A stretch of 64,000 bases of DNA. Origin: Cryptomeria japonica. Taxonomy: Eukaryota; Streptophyta; Pinopsida; Cupressales; Cupressaceae. The notes under the pieces were generated by a model. That model was not told the DNA's origin. It saw only the letters and a program-made list of their open reading frames with translations, and did no database searches. This document shows positions 47,761 to 59,489 of the stretch, piece after piece (the stretch's first letter is position 1; every line of letters starts with the position of its first letter). The stretch covers positions 54,707,636 through 54,771,635 of the forward strand of contig NC_081414.1 in the NCBI RefSeq assembly GCF_030272615.1, given 5' to 3'. The translations under genes and the position numbers were made by a program.

Positions 47761-49062
47761 GCATCAATATATAAAAATAATGGTAAATTTGGAGATGGAA
47801 TTTTGAGGGAAGGCAAGTTTTGGCAATTAGACTTAATTCTTTGTACAAATTTTGTAGCCTTCAATGACCATCCTTCTTTATTATCTTTTAGATGTTCTTG
47901 GATAGCTTTCTTGTCCTTTGCAAGGCCTTTATAAAAGGGTAAAACATAATTTAGGCATCCTAAAAATCTTTGAGTTTGTTTTTTTTCCTGAAGAGTATCA
48001 GGAAACTCTTGTATCCTTTGTAGGACATGGGGTTATAACTAGATTTCACCTTTGTTCAGATGTAAACAAAGGAAGTCGATTTGGTTTTTCCCAATTACCA
48101 TCTTTTTTCTAATAGACATATTCCATTATTTTTGATGGCTACAAAAAGTTCTTCCAAGTGCTGCAAGTGCTCTTCTGTTAAGTCTGAAAAAACTATTATA
48201 TCATTAATGTAAATAGAACATAAATCTTTTAGATGTCTTAATGCTTGGTCCATTCTTCTTTGGAAGTAGGCTAGTGTTGTACACAAACTGAAAGGCATAA
48301 CATTCCATTCACATAGCCCTTGTGGGACTGAGAATGTTGTTTTGTATTTGTCTGTCTCTTTGAATTTGATCTGCCAAAAGCTTTATTTGCAATAAAAATT
48401 TGAGAAAAAAATTTGTTAGCAGCCCTCCTAATTAAGTTGGCACTAAATTGGATTGGATAATTGAATCGAAGAATAATGTCAGTAAGGGGTTTATAGTTGA
48501 TACAAAACCTCTTTTTACCCTGTTCTTTCTCAACTCTCTTGTTGACCAAAAATGTTGGGCATGCAACTAGGCTTTTGTTGGGTCTAATGAAATGGCCATC
48601 TTATAACTCCCTTAAATGCTCATCCATTTCTTTTACTTCTGTAGGGCTCATGACATGAGGTATCACTGACTAGCATTCAAGCCTAATTTGTATTTCACAT
48701 TCTTCATGATCTTGGGACCAGAATTGTAATGGGTTGAGACTGCCACACTCATTTTCAAATCTACTTTTGATTTCATCAAATAATTCTGATGGCGCTTCTG
48801 ATGTTTCTTTTTTAGATTCTCTTTTCCCCTTTATGTCCTACTTGTCAAACTTGTGATGGACGATTTTGAGAGCTGGGATTTCAATCGGGCCATCTTCATG
48901 CCTGAGAGATATCTTATGTTTCCAAAGTTGAAGTGGTTGATATTTCATGAGGAAAATATAACCAAGGACCACATCATCATCTAAATAATTATATTGTATG
49001 AAATTAGTAGCAAACATTTTTCTCATTATCTCTATATTTACATCTTGTGCATACCTTCCCAT
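47761..49062 (-). pseudogene. Virus-like reverse transcriptase (broken)
   Basis: Order on the minus strand: a linker (48838-49062), an RT start with KKRFCINYKPLTD (48500), then MPFSLCTTLAYFQRRMD (48270). The catalytic box is YINDIIVFSD (near 48195-48213), in which the first catalytic Asp of the usual Asp pair is Asn. A decayed thumb region follows to about 47900. A frameshift separates the first two blocks. It would have copied pregenomic RNA into DNA; the copy is dead. Confidence 0.68.
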
Positions 49063-49424
49063 TTTAATCTTTTCTCGATTAATGGCATAAGTATTTGGTA
49101 TATCGGGTCATGGTTTCCAAAATTCTAGTGGAATGGCATTTGTTTTGGCTAATGATCTGGTTGATCCTGTGTCAACAAATGCATCTAGTGGTATTATTTT
49201 AAATCTTGGAAAACAAAAATTTATCTTGATATAATTGCCATGATTATCTAACAACAAAGAACAAGATTTATCTCTTGTTTTTCTGATTAAGTTGTTATCA
49301 CTATTGTTGTTGTTGTTGTTGTTTTCTGCTTCTTTTTCTGATTCTATGTTTGGGTCAGATCCTGACTCATTGTGTTGTTGATCTACTTTGAACAAAACCT
49401 CCTTTATTTCTCCCATTGTGGCAA
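49063..49424 (-). pseudogene. Virus-like aspartic protease
   Basis: The motif FVDTGS is at about 49165-49182 in a context typical of retroviral-type aspartic proteases. It is preceded by an Asn-rich run (about 49290-49325, a GTT/AAC microsatellite) and an acidic segment. It lies directly N-terminal to the RT in the same orientation. The left edge of solo LTR J cuts the frame at 49429. Confidence 0.66.
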
Positions 49425-49429
49425 AACGA

Positions 49430-50672
49430 TGTTGGCCATTTGGATGAATTAATTATGTGTTGCATTGATTTTTTGTCATTGATGTCAACACTAGCTATTT
49501 GGATGCTTTACCAACGCCCTTTTGGTCCTGGTAGGTTGAGTATTTTCTGGTTGGTTTGGATCCGGCATGATCTGGTAGGCTCCAGTGTGATTTAGTTATG
49601 GAATTGGCTTATTCATGATACTCATGTTCATATTCAGTAAGTTGGTTTTGGTCTGGTGATCGGATGCTATCCTGCTTGCTTGGAAGCTTGGCTTGTGGTT
49701 TTGGCGAGGGTTTCACCAGTAGAGATTTGTATGAAGATCTTTGATGAATTGCATAAGTCATGTTGGTGCATCTTCTAGTGGAGATTCGGGATGTTTTTGG
49801 TGATCATGTTCAAGACATGGTGGATGAAGATCATTGCTTTAGCGTGTGGACCTATATTGGGTCCCGTTGATCTAGGTTTTGGACTGGCTTAAATGTAACG
49901 TGTGGATTGGACCTCTTGATGTGTTTCCAAGATGGACCTTATGTGTTGGATATTATTTTTTGGTCTAAGGCCAACATGTTATGTAATTATGTAATTGGTT
50001 TATTGTCTGGTAACCGACCTGATTGTTTATGGTCGAGGGTTTGTATATATAGATGTAAGATCTCATTATAGATCATGATAGGTATAAGGTCAGGAAATGG
50101 AAATGGATATGTAATGTGCGAATAATATAATATCATTCAAGAAGAGGATTTGGTCGATAATTGGAGATCAAATTGGGTTTATGTAAGATAATTTAGACCT
50201 CTGGTATTGAGCTTAACTAGAACTATACTCAAGCATAGGAGATGCTATCTTTGCAGTTCAACACATTTCTAGATTGTAGTCTCAATTTCTATTAAGTCAG
50301 TGAGGCTCCTTTTGTGATGAGTAGTACACTCTAGGTTGTTGGCCTTCCTGCAAGCGTAGGTCCCTCAATTGTAATTAACATACTTACTGCAGGAGTATTA
50401 TCTAACTATGGGTAGGCTTCCCATCGTGGTTTTTCCCTTTACCGAGTTTTCCACGTATAAATCTTGGTGTCATATGGATGGTATTTATTCTATGATTGTT
50501 GTTTATGCTAAATTGGTTTACCGCTATTTTGGTATTTAGTTTAAGCATTCTGGTATTAATGTTTTGGGCTCTGGTATTAAAGTTTTAATTGCTGAAGGTT
50601 CTAGTAATCTGTGACAACTAATTCACCCCTCCCCCCTCTCAGTTGTCTTTTGGTTATTTGAACTATCTAACA
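49430..50672 (+). repeat. Solo LTR 'J', Sirevirus-like, family of element A
   Basis: Begins TGTTGGCCATTTGG and ends CTATCTAACA. The flanks AACGA (49425-49429) and AAAGA (50673-50677) differ by one base. It shares the A-family start, a TATA box near 50044 followed by AGATGTAAGATCTCATT, the GGTAGGCTTCCCATCGTGG block near 50411, and the U5 hairpin GACAACT/AGTTGTC. No internal sequence is present. Confidence 0.88.
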
Positions 50673-51113
50673 AAAGATTCTGGATCTCTTTCCATTGAGT
50701 TTTAACTAATCTAGTAAGATTAGTAATATCATCAGATAAAAGATCTATTTTTTTAAAGACATCAATAATATCAGAATTTGAATCCTTGCAATGTTTGGAG
50801 GAATGATTTGAAAGAGAATACTTTTCTTTAGCCCATGGTGGGATCTTGTATCCATGGTCTAAATGCTCCGGTTTTCTTTGTCTTCTAAGACATTTTTTGA
50901 GCTCAGCCTTTTCTACCTCAAGCTTCCTTAATGTAGTAGAGTGTTGTTTGACTGCTATCTTTCTATCTTCTTTAGTTCCTGAGCTCCTATAAGGATCTTT
51001 AGATTTTTCTATTTGAATTTTTATCTATATATCTTTTAAAGTACTTTTAAGTAGAGAAACCAAATAGTCATCTTCTTCAGAGGATGATTCTGATGAAGAG
51101 CTTTTACATTCAT
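50673..51113 (-). pseudogene. Virus-like block, coding remnant upstream of the protease
   Basis: Continues the minus-strand coding sequence beyond J. It has an acidic Ser/Glu/Asp run (complement of 51060-51110), a charged coiled-coil-like part, and a segment with PEHLDHGYKIPPWAKEK near 50830-50870. It could be the C-terminal part of the coat-protein region, but no Cys motif was seen. It ends abruptly where the second H copy begins. Confidence 0.5.
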
Positions 51114-51121
51114 GTCAATGG

Positions 51122-52244
51122 TCTAATGGAGGGAATTTGACACCTCAAGGATGATGGATCCATGAGGACAAATTTTCCTTCCAATTACCTCTGCGAACTA
51201 GCGCTAAGATGAGCCAGGGGATAACAGATTTATGCGAGAAGTACCACACACCTGAGAAGCATCTCTGGATGACTCTTCAGAGCTTCTCTCCTTCGGACAA
51301 GCAGACGGATCTGGGACACCGATGCAAGGTGTCGTCATCTCATACGGACAAGGTACAAAGTTTGTAGCAAAATCTATAAGTGTGATTATGTTGCAATAAA
51401 AGTACATAAAACAATGAAACTAAACTAGTAAATGCGATATACAAACTAACCAAGATAGAATGGGAAGAGAGAAGGGAAGGAAATAGACAAACAAAAGGTC
51501 CACGCTATGAAGCCTCCCACAAGTTAATCTCCTCTTCACAGCAATGTACCTACACATGCAAGAAAGGAAAATGTTGGGGGTTGTGTTTTGGAGCCTGCTT
51601 AAGTCAGACCCTCGTTTTGGTGATTTCCACCTTCACGGACAACCCAAGAATGTCACGAGAAAGATAAATGATAAAGAGAATAACAATGTAACATGAAATT
51701 GAAAATACAGTTGATAAATATGCAAGAGAAAGAATTAAGATAACTCCCTTATCGTGAATGGAGATTTGAATACTTAGAATGGTGTTCTTGGAATCCTTGG
51801 TAATGCTGCAACAATGGTGGTGTTGATAGTATGTTGTCCAAAATGGTCTCCAAGAGCTCAACTTGCAAGAATATTGTCAAACTTGTCAAAAGAATCCCCT
51901 CAAGATGCCTCCAAAGTGAAAGATTAAGGCCTAGGAAGGAATTCAAACATCATTGGGTGCATGCAAAAGAATTACAATTCCTTCTGAGCACAGGTGTAAC
52001 GCTCAAACGCCCACCTACAAACTGTCAGATTTGCGGGATGCTAGCACATCGCGCAAATGTCTCTAAGCCACGCTTGTGTCCGCAAAGGTGATAGGTTGGC
52101 AAAGTTGGCAATACTTCGGCCGGAGTTGACATGGATGGTCTAAGTGGACAAGAGGACATGATGGCGGAGCCTGACCTCTGATGACATGGAGAAAAAGAGC
52201 CATTTGTCACATTAACTACAAAGGATAACATTTTTGATATTACA
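51122..52244 (-). repeat. H LTR, middle copy (3' LTR of H)
   Basis: Begins TCTAATGGAGGG (TG changed to TC), preceded by GTCAATGG as is the left copy. It ends GATATTACA at 52244, with the PPT complement TTTTTCCCCCACTTT at 52245-52259. Confidence 0.85.
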
Positions 52245-53520
52245 TTTTTCCCCCACTTTAGCAAGCATGCCTTTGTCAAGGTATGCAAAGCTAAAGTAAA
52301 AGAAGATACAGAGAAAGAACAGTTGCAATACGGAGGCAAATTTTCATTGAGCATACGAGGTTTATCCCAACAAAATGATGTCAAGATTTGATACATATGT
52401 TGCTATTCGGTACATCTCAAACATACTAGCTACAGACTAGCGTGATGGACAATAAGATAAATAAATACATAAGATGACATAATAGAAACAAAATTCACTC
52501 TGGAGGAAAGCCCTTGGCTACAAAAAGATATGAGATAATCGGCCGCCATTGGTATAAGATAAGCCAGTATGGGTAGAGAGATGTGTTATGGTAGATGGTC
52601 ATATGATAGGGCTAATAAAGATAAATTTGCCAGCATGGGTAGCAACATGCTAGATAGCCATGCGATAGGGTAGATAAATTTGGTAAGTAGTAGATTGGCC
52701 CCTACCAAGGCAAACAAGAGAGATATAGATCAAGAATGGTCTGGCCCCCATGTAGGAAATCTTTGGAAAATATCAAGTGGCTTTACCCCCACCTAAGCGA
52801 TCTTGAAAAAGAAAAAGAGTAAGTGGTTTGGCCCCCACCTAGACAAACGTGAAAAAGCAACTCGGCAAAGGAAACTGATAAAAGAGCTAAAAGATAAAAT
52901 GCAGATATGATGGCCCCCCCTTAGAATGAGAAGAGGAATTGTGGCATGTCAACATAGCTAGATGTTTTCAAGGAATGCCACCAATAGATAGTGACACATA
53001 AATGTCCACAACATCAAAAGATGCAATGCAAGAGGACAAGGGGCTCTGATAATTTTGCATTAGAACCCATAACAGTGTAAAATATATATATAGTATCACT
53101 GCGAGATGGGTGCATCGTCATAGTGCCAAATTTCTCAGATTTGAAAAAGAGCACATGAAGAAAAAGAGAAAAATAAAAAATTTGGGTCAACATGGATGAA
53201 GGCAAACAATGCCCCCAATGTTTTGCATCGTTCCCGAATATCGAAAAGAAAGATATGAAAAAGAGAATAAAGAGGTAAACAAATAGAGGAATGTGTACAA
53301 CAAAAAATCCCCTGTATCCAAGCACCTATGAAGTAACTCGGTTCCTTTAGGAGAGCACAATGGATAAAAACAATGAACCTCTCATATCGAAGTACCTATG
53401 GAGTGACCTGGGTCCTCTAGGAGGGAACAAATGGATAAAGCAAGCATGGGGGGACATAATCACACACACATGCAAGTAGATGTAGATGAAAGATAAAAGT
53501 CCCAATGATTAGCCCTTCGG
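52245..53520 (-). other. H 3' untranslated region with PPT and tandem repeats
   Basis: After the PPT there is no frame. Repeated GCCAGTATGGGTAG/GATAGGG units lie at 52555-52685. GGCCCCCA-type motifs recur near 52743, 52786 and 52834. A two-copy repeat of about 70 bp lies at 53310-53442 (CCAAGCACCTATG and CGAAGTACCTATG). Tandem repeats in the 3' UTR are known for Tat/Ogre gypsy elements. Confidence 0.65.
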
Positions 53521-55000
53521 AGGGGATCGTACTACACGAGATCATCATCCTCAAGAAGAGCCTCATCCTCCTAATCGAAGTCATATGGAGAAGGGGGGTG
53601 AGATCAAAGGGTGACTATCACAAGGGCCACACCAGGTGCCTCACCGGTAGCGAGAGAAAGAGATGAAGCAGAAGTGATGTCTTCATCTACATGCTAGGAG
53701 GAGGTGAAGATCAATGATTGTGTGAAGATCATAGACAAGGTCAGGATATCCTCCAAGGATCTGAACATGCAGACCTCTGTGGAGGAAGCAGGTGACTCAC
53801 TTGGAGAAGATAAAACAAGAATAGGGTTGTTGACCTCTGGAAGAGGGGAAGTGACAAACTCAAGAGAAGGTAGGGCCTTCTCAATCATGCAAACAGAAAT
53901 AGGCAAACCAGTAGGCACTGAGATAGGAAAAGGAAGGGATGAAGAACATACCAGTGAAGACTTGCACCATTGGAACTCCGGAATAGGGCCCTTCTCAAAC
54001 TTGTATTTACATGGAATAGGACTGTCAGGCCTCCTATCAATCGTAGAAGGTTGAAGAACCCCAAGAAAACTCGAATGCTGGATTGGTCGCGAAGCATGCG
54101 GGGTAGACAAAGTTACACTAGGCACCACCTACATATGTGCCATGTTAAGGGGTTGGGACAAGGGAGGCATGTTTGGCAAAGAAGTGATAAGAGGCGGCTC
54201 CAAAGAAGGAGCAATGAAAACTTGCACCCATTTAGAGGGAGGTTGATCTAAAGTCCCTGAAGAAATAGGGAGCGAGACCAAAATAGGTGCAAAGATGGTA
54301 GCAATCGAGGGAATAGGCTCTGAAATAGCAGTGCTAGGTGTTTGATCGATACTAGAAAACTATAAGGTAGCATCGTACTCTCGAGCTTGGGCCCATCGAA
54401 AGCATTTATGCTCATGTGTACATGGATTTCGATGGAGGTGAGGACCACCAACTAGAGCCGGAGAGGATGTAAGAACATCGTGTTCCATAGAAGAGGCCTC
54501 CAGAATTGTTTGAAGGATGGGAGAAGGCCTAAAGAAGGAGACAAGAGGTGCATCTTGGAGAGGCACCACATCCACAACAATAGGCGCCTAACCTCATTTT
54601 TCTTGAGGAGCAGTCGGAGGAACAGAGGGTGTTGGCATAGGCTATGATGAAGGGACATGAGAAGAGCACTCCCTTTTCTCATAACGAGAGGGTCAAGTAA
54701 TATCAGCCATGATTGAGAGCTTGAAGGGAGGGTGAGCCGCAAACTTTGATAACATGGGTTCCTTTCCCTTGGCTACATTGGGCACAGGCATGGGAATAGT
54801 AGACACCTCTAGAGGCTATGTGGTCCTAGGTGGATGCAGAGGTCTATTTGAGGGAGCAGGCTTAGCTTCGGCCCTCAACGATGAGGAGACATGAGGCACT
54901 ACCCGCTCCAAGAATAGAATCGATGGAGGAGAGGTCAATGCAAAAGGTGGCAATGAAACACTAGGCTACATAGATGTAGGGGCTGACTCACCCATTTTAT
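53521..55000 (-). pseudogene. H second frame: Ser/Pro-rich protein of unknown function
   Basis: Downstream of protease, where RT would be expected, the minus strand shows protein-like but decayed sequence. Open pieces are at 54360-54575, 54248-54451 and 53694-54128. It is rich in Ser, Pro and Leu, with Cys-containing segments NPCTHEHKCFRWAQ and IPEFQWCKSSLVC, and an acidic tail (EDEALLEDDDL near 53535-53575). There is no RT or integrase motif. Plus-strand stretches at 53704-54251 are shadows. Confidence 0.5.
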
Positions 55001-57342
55001 ATTGATAATAAGAATGGGCCCCACTAGAGCAGGCAAGAAGTGGTCCAATAGAAAAATCCCCATGGGAAATCATAGGTCGATATCTAGTGTTTTGGATGAC
55101 ATGCACTATGCCCTCATAGGAAAACTTGAGACATTTGTGCACAACCGGGGGGCTGCTTCCATAGAAATCAATGAAGGAATGCCAAGCTTAACTCAGAAGA
55201 GGTCTGATTTAGGAATGATGAGGAACACAAAGGAGACCGCCTTAGGTCCTATGAGAACCATCAAGGTGATACTGCCCAAGGGGTGGATAGAGAACCCATC
55301 ATACGTCCTCAAAGTTGTACAACATTCATCATACGCCGGTCTATGCCAGCCATTCACAAAGAGAGTCTCCTCTATGATAACATCAACTCTACTAGATGGC
55401 TCAACCATCACACTTGTGATACTTTGACTATTCAGCATGGTAGGGACATTAAGAGGAGCAATCTCTCCACAATACGGGGCATCCAGAGGGGTAAATGACA
55501 AGGACATATTAGATAGCTTCCCCTTCTGAGATGTAGGTGAACTAATAGGGGTGATGGTGACCATGTACACATATGGACTAGCATCCGAAGAAGGATCTGA
55601 TGCAGAGATAAAATTTGCCGAATGTGGAGGGAAAGGATTGGTATAAATCTGCAAGTCATTGTTGGTTTTGTCAATAGACTTGTTTGATTTGTGCTTTCGT
55701 GCATCCACCTTGATTGCACCACTATCGATGTGGTCTTGGAAAACATGTCGAAGATGATAATATCGCTTAGTATCATGACTAGGCACATGATGATAATGAA
55801 AAAACTTCAAACCATCATACGAATGCGGATAAGGTCGACTATCAGACAATAGTTTTATTTTCTGGAGGGTAATAAGGTTGTCTTTCAACAACTTCTACAT
55901 TATGCTCAAGAAGGAGTCATTCAACTTAGCGAAGACTCTATTCTATTGTGGGCCTTGCACAGTAGCCACCAGAGGAATATTCATAGCATTAGCGATAGCC
56001 TTATTCTTTCAGGACCCATCTATGGTTGTTCCTACAAAGAACCCATCGTGAGGGTTCAAAGAAGTATCTCTGAACTGCGACATAGTATGCTAGTAATCAC
56101 TGAGAGAAGAGCACATGTTAGCAAAGTTCTAATATTGGTTAAGAGATAGTTTCTCCCTCAATGTCGGCTACAAATTACGGATAAAAATCCTCTATAGATC
56201 ACTATCTAGCAGGGAAAAGGGGATCTTGGTTGAGATAGCTTGATATCTCAAAATAAAATCAGTGATCTTTTCATTAGGCTTTTGTTTACAATGAACAAGT
56301 TCATTGATAGTGACCCTACTACCAATGTTCTCCTGAAACCATTTAAGGAAAAGATCCATAAGTTGATCAAAGGTACGAATAGAGTGGCCAGGTAGGGAGC
56401 TATACCATTCTAACATTTTCTCCTTGAGGGAATGTGAGAACAATTTCAACAACACAAAATCTAAACTATGGTAGTCACCACACATAGTCATCAAGGAATC
56501 TATATGCACATTTGGGTCCCCATCACCATTGAACCTATTGAACTTGAAGGATTCAACAACAGTTGGAAGGATAGTATTCAATATGGTAATGTCAAGGGGA
56601 CTCTTCCTCTAATACTCAAGCACAGATGATTGACCAGAGGTAGAGGCTAAGTTCGTCAGTTGCAACTGCAACTACCCCATGTTTTGTAAGATTGTGTTTG
56701 GGATAGGATTAGAAGGTGGAGGAAGTGGAGGTGGGCTAGATCCATCGCCACCTCCACTGGATCCCCCAGAAGGACCACTCCTACCAGAAAATTTAGTTCC
56801 AGTGCTGATTACTGAAATCTGAGCATCGATCGACATCAAACTACTAGCCATGCTTGTGTAGCCCAAAGGAGTGAGTGAAGCACTAACACTAGGTATGGTG
56901 GAGTCCACCATGTGCATGCCCAGGACTGGAATGCTAATGCTAACCTGGGAACTGAAAGGATCATATTAATTATCCACAAGGGGTCCATCCGCTAGGGACA
57001 AATGGATTTTAACAATCATGGAAAAAGCCCTCAACATCTCCAGGCCTCTCTTGTCAGAGATTAACATGTCTCTCAAGGTACCTATGACATTCTCAACCTG
57101 GGAGAGGACATTCTCTTTGTTCAAGAAACCCTCAAAATCTCTTAGATTCTGCTCCAATATATTCATCTTTTCAAAGTCTATAGTGACCACAGAACCATGA
57201 TCGACCACGGGAGGGGAAGGTGAGGTAGAACTCCTAGGGGAATTAGGTTGTGAATTAGAAGGAGAAGGCCCCCCATCAGAATAGATTTCAAACTGTGAGA
57301 GGTCAAAAAGTCATTGGAATCAGACAACTTCCCACCCTGCAT
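55001..57342 (-). pseudogene. gag: H gag and protease (gypsy, Tat-like)
   Basis: An ATG at 57340-57342 is a possible start. A Ser/Pro-rich N-terminus and a helical part (56966-57208) follow, then a Gly/Pro/Ser-rich linker near 56700. The retrotransposon gag domain is at 56192-56581 (EWYSSLPGHSIRTFDQLMDLF). Next is a Tat-like FHYHHVPSHDTKRYYHLRH motif near 55790 (its Cys lost), and the protease region at 55193-55500 (SSRVDVIIEETL, LIIPKSDLF). Stops and a shift near 57300 are present. Gag packaged the RNA; protease cut the polyprotein. Confidence 0.76.
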
Positions 57343-57700
57343 GGTGTCGGGTAGAGGAGGACTGTAGTGATCATGGGGAAAAATCTGATTGGACGACCTT
57401 CTAACTATGACTCATGTTGCAGTATGAGTCATAAAGCTCATAGAAAAGCCACATGACATTCAGGACCACACTACAAGGACACCAAATTATAAAGTTGATT
57501 TTAAATGATAGACAAAAAAATGTAGAAATTTAAACTAAATGCGAATGTAAGTTTTATTTATGGTTTTCTTCTCTTTTTTTTATTATAGATTGTTTTCAGA
57601 TTTTTTAAACCTTAGAAAATTTAAAAGACTAAATGCACTTAGATCAAGAAGAAAGCAAGTAATGCAAAGATACTCCTGATTCACATCAGGTTCACCAAAA
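57343..57700 (-). other. H primer-site region and leader
   Basis: A PBS-like TGGTGAACCTGATGTGA (complement of 57681-57697) lies three bases from the LTR; the tRNA was not assigned. The rest is AT-rich without a frame. Confidence 0.5.
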
Positions 57701-58835
57701 TGTAGTGGTGAAAATTTGCCACCTCAAGGATGATGGATCCTTGAGGACAAATTTTCCTTCCAATTAGCTCTGTGAACTGGCGCTATGATGAGCTAGAGGA
57801 TAACAGATTTATGCAAGAAGTGCCAAACACTCAAGAAGCATCTCTGGACGACTCTACAGAGCCTCTATCTTCAAGACGAGTACGCAGATCTGGGACACCA
57901 ACACGGCACGTTGTCATCCTATATGGACGAGGTACAAAGTTCATATAGAAAGCTCTACGTGCGATTACGATGCAATAAAAGTACAAAAAATAATGAAACT
58001 AAACTAGTAAATGCAATATATGAACTAACCAAGATATAATGGAAAGAGATAAGGGAAGGAAATAGACAAACAAAAGGTCTATGCTATGAAGCCTCCCACA
58101 AGTTAATCTCCTCTTCACGGCAATGTACCTACACATTGGTAAGAAAGGAAAATGTTGGGGGTTATGTTTTGGAGCTTGCCTAAGTCAAACCCCCATTTTG
58201 GTATTTTCCACCTGCACAGATAACCAAAGAAAGCCATGGGAAAGATAAATGGTAAAGAGAATAACAAGGTAACATGAAATTAAAAATAAAGTTTATAAAT
58301 ATGCAAGAAAGAGGATTATGATAACTCTCCTATCATGAACGGAGATTGGAATTCTTAGAAGTTCTTGGAATGGTGTGCTTGGAATCCTTGGTAATGCTGC
58401 AACAATGGTTGTGTTGATAGTATGTTGTCCAAAATGGTCTCCAAGAGGTCAACCTGCAAGAAGATTGCCAAACTTGCCAAAAGAATCCCCTCAAAATGCC
58501 TCCAAAGTGAAATATAAAGGCCCAGGAAGGAATTCAAACATCAGTGGCCTCATGCAGAGGTGTTATGATTCCTTCTAGGTGCAGGCGTAATGCTCAAATG
58601 ACCACCTAAGAACTGACGGATTTGTGGGATGCTAGTGCATCATGCAGACGTCTTTGTGACATGTCTGTGTCCCTGTAGGTGACAAGTTTGTAGGGTTGGC
58701 AATGCTTCGGCTAGAGCTGACATGGATGGTCTAAGTTGACAAAAGGACATGATGGTGGATCTTGACCTCCAATGACATGTAGGAAAAGTGCTATTTGTCA
58801 CATTAACTACAAAGGATAATTATTTTGATATTATA
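57701..58835 (-). repeat. H LTR, right copy (5' LTR of H)
   Basis: Runs from TGTAGTGGTGAAAATTTGCC to GATATTATA, which has decayed from TACA. It aligns with both other copies. AAAGG follows as the target-site duplication. Confidence 0.87.
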
Positions 58836-59489
58836 AAAGGTAGTCTTGGAATGGCAAGGTGATGTTGGTGATCACAAGATGCAGGAGCTTGCATTGGAGG
58901 TGGAAGAAAATCATGAAGGTTGTGTTTCCATGGAGGATCCCAAGTCTGCTCTTGTCTCAAATTTAACAGATCTTCAAGGGAGTTGCAACAATGCTAAGAT
59001 CTATTCCATTTTGCTGAAGAGTGAAGAGGAGTTGCAAGAGGACTCTTTTGGGATGACTTGGAGGGATTTTGTTTAAATTTTGACAACGAGATGACACCTT
59101 CTAATGTTTTGGCTCTTAAGTGCCATGAAGAGGAAAATTTTGCAACCCTAATGGAGGCAACCAATCATATGCACTAGGCGCATATCTCAAAGGTGCATGT
59201 TTTGTCGCCATAACAACATCAAGGGGTGGACATTCCTAATTAGCAAAACATTGAGGAAGTATTCCACAAAAGGGAGGTTGGCAGTAAGGGTGTGAGCCTT
59301 ATTCCTTCAAGGGGATGCCCTATCAGACATTTGGTTCAGACCTACACTTCACCCCTAGTCATTCTTATCTCTGAGTATAAATATGAGCATCAAGGAGGAC
59401 AAGTTTTGTTCACCCATCCACCCGAGGAGGATGACATTCAGACATGGGTGGACATAATCGTTATCAAACGTAGGGGGGCATCCCAATAG
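58836..59489 (+). pseudogene. G single reading frame, 3' part
   Basis: Directly after H the frame resumes in phase with 44407: VLEWQGDVGDHKMQELALEV, then an acidic stretch to FGMTWRDFV at 59073. Coding-like sequence continues with a shift and stops to 59489 (QGGQVLFTHPPEEDD near 59391). The continuity across H is the best evidence that this is one gene. No family was recognised. Confidence 0.6.

Larger units (their letters stand above)
46140..51113 (-). mobile_element. Endogenous caulimovirid-like (pararetrovirus) block, decayed
   Basis: The minus strand carries an aspartic protease, RT, RNase H and a further C-terminal stretch, followed by a non-coding region with a TATA box. No integrase and no LTRs of its own are present. 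That order, with an intergenic promoter downstream of RNase H, is that of Caulimoviridae and not of Ty3/gypsy elements. The movement and most of the coat-protein region are missing. Stops and shifts are frequent. Solo LTR J interrupts it. A degraded Ty3/gypsy element is the alternative. Confidence 0.65.
44408..58835 (-). mobile_element. Element H: gypsy-type non-autonomous element with gag-protease and no RT
   Basis: The outer LTR copies begin TGTA (44408) and end at 58835. The flanks AATGG (44403-44407) and AAAGG (58836-58840) lie in G's frame, which reads on across the gap. Gag and protease (55000-57342) and a Ser/Pro-rich frame (53520-55000) are on the minus strand. No RT, RNase H or integrase of H is seen. 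A third LTR copy with part of the 3' region (51122-52807) lies inside, separated from the left copy by a virus-like block. The minimal element would be 51122-58835, with the left copy a duplicate. Confidence 0.78.

Noticed and set aside
46140-49424. Ordinary Ty3/gypsy element instead of a virus-like block
   Set aside because: Not fully excluded, but there is no integrase, no LTR pair of its own, and a TATA-bearing non-coding region follows RNase H.
53704-55498. Plus-strand open frames up to 141 codons
   Set aside because: They overlap the H gag-protease and Ser/Pro-rich frames on the minus strand and show no family features.
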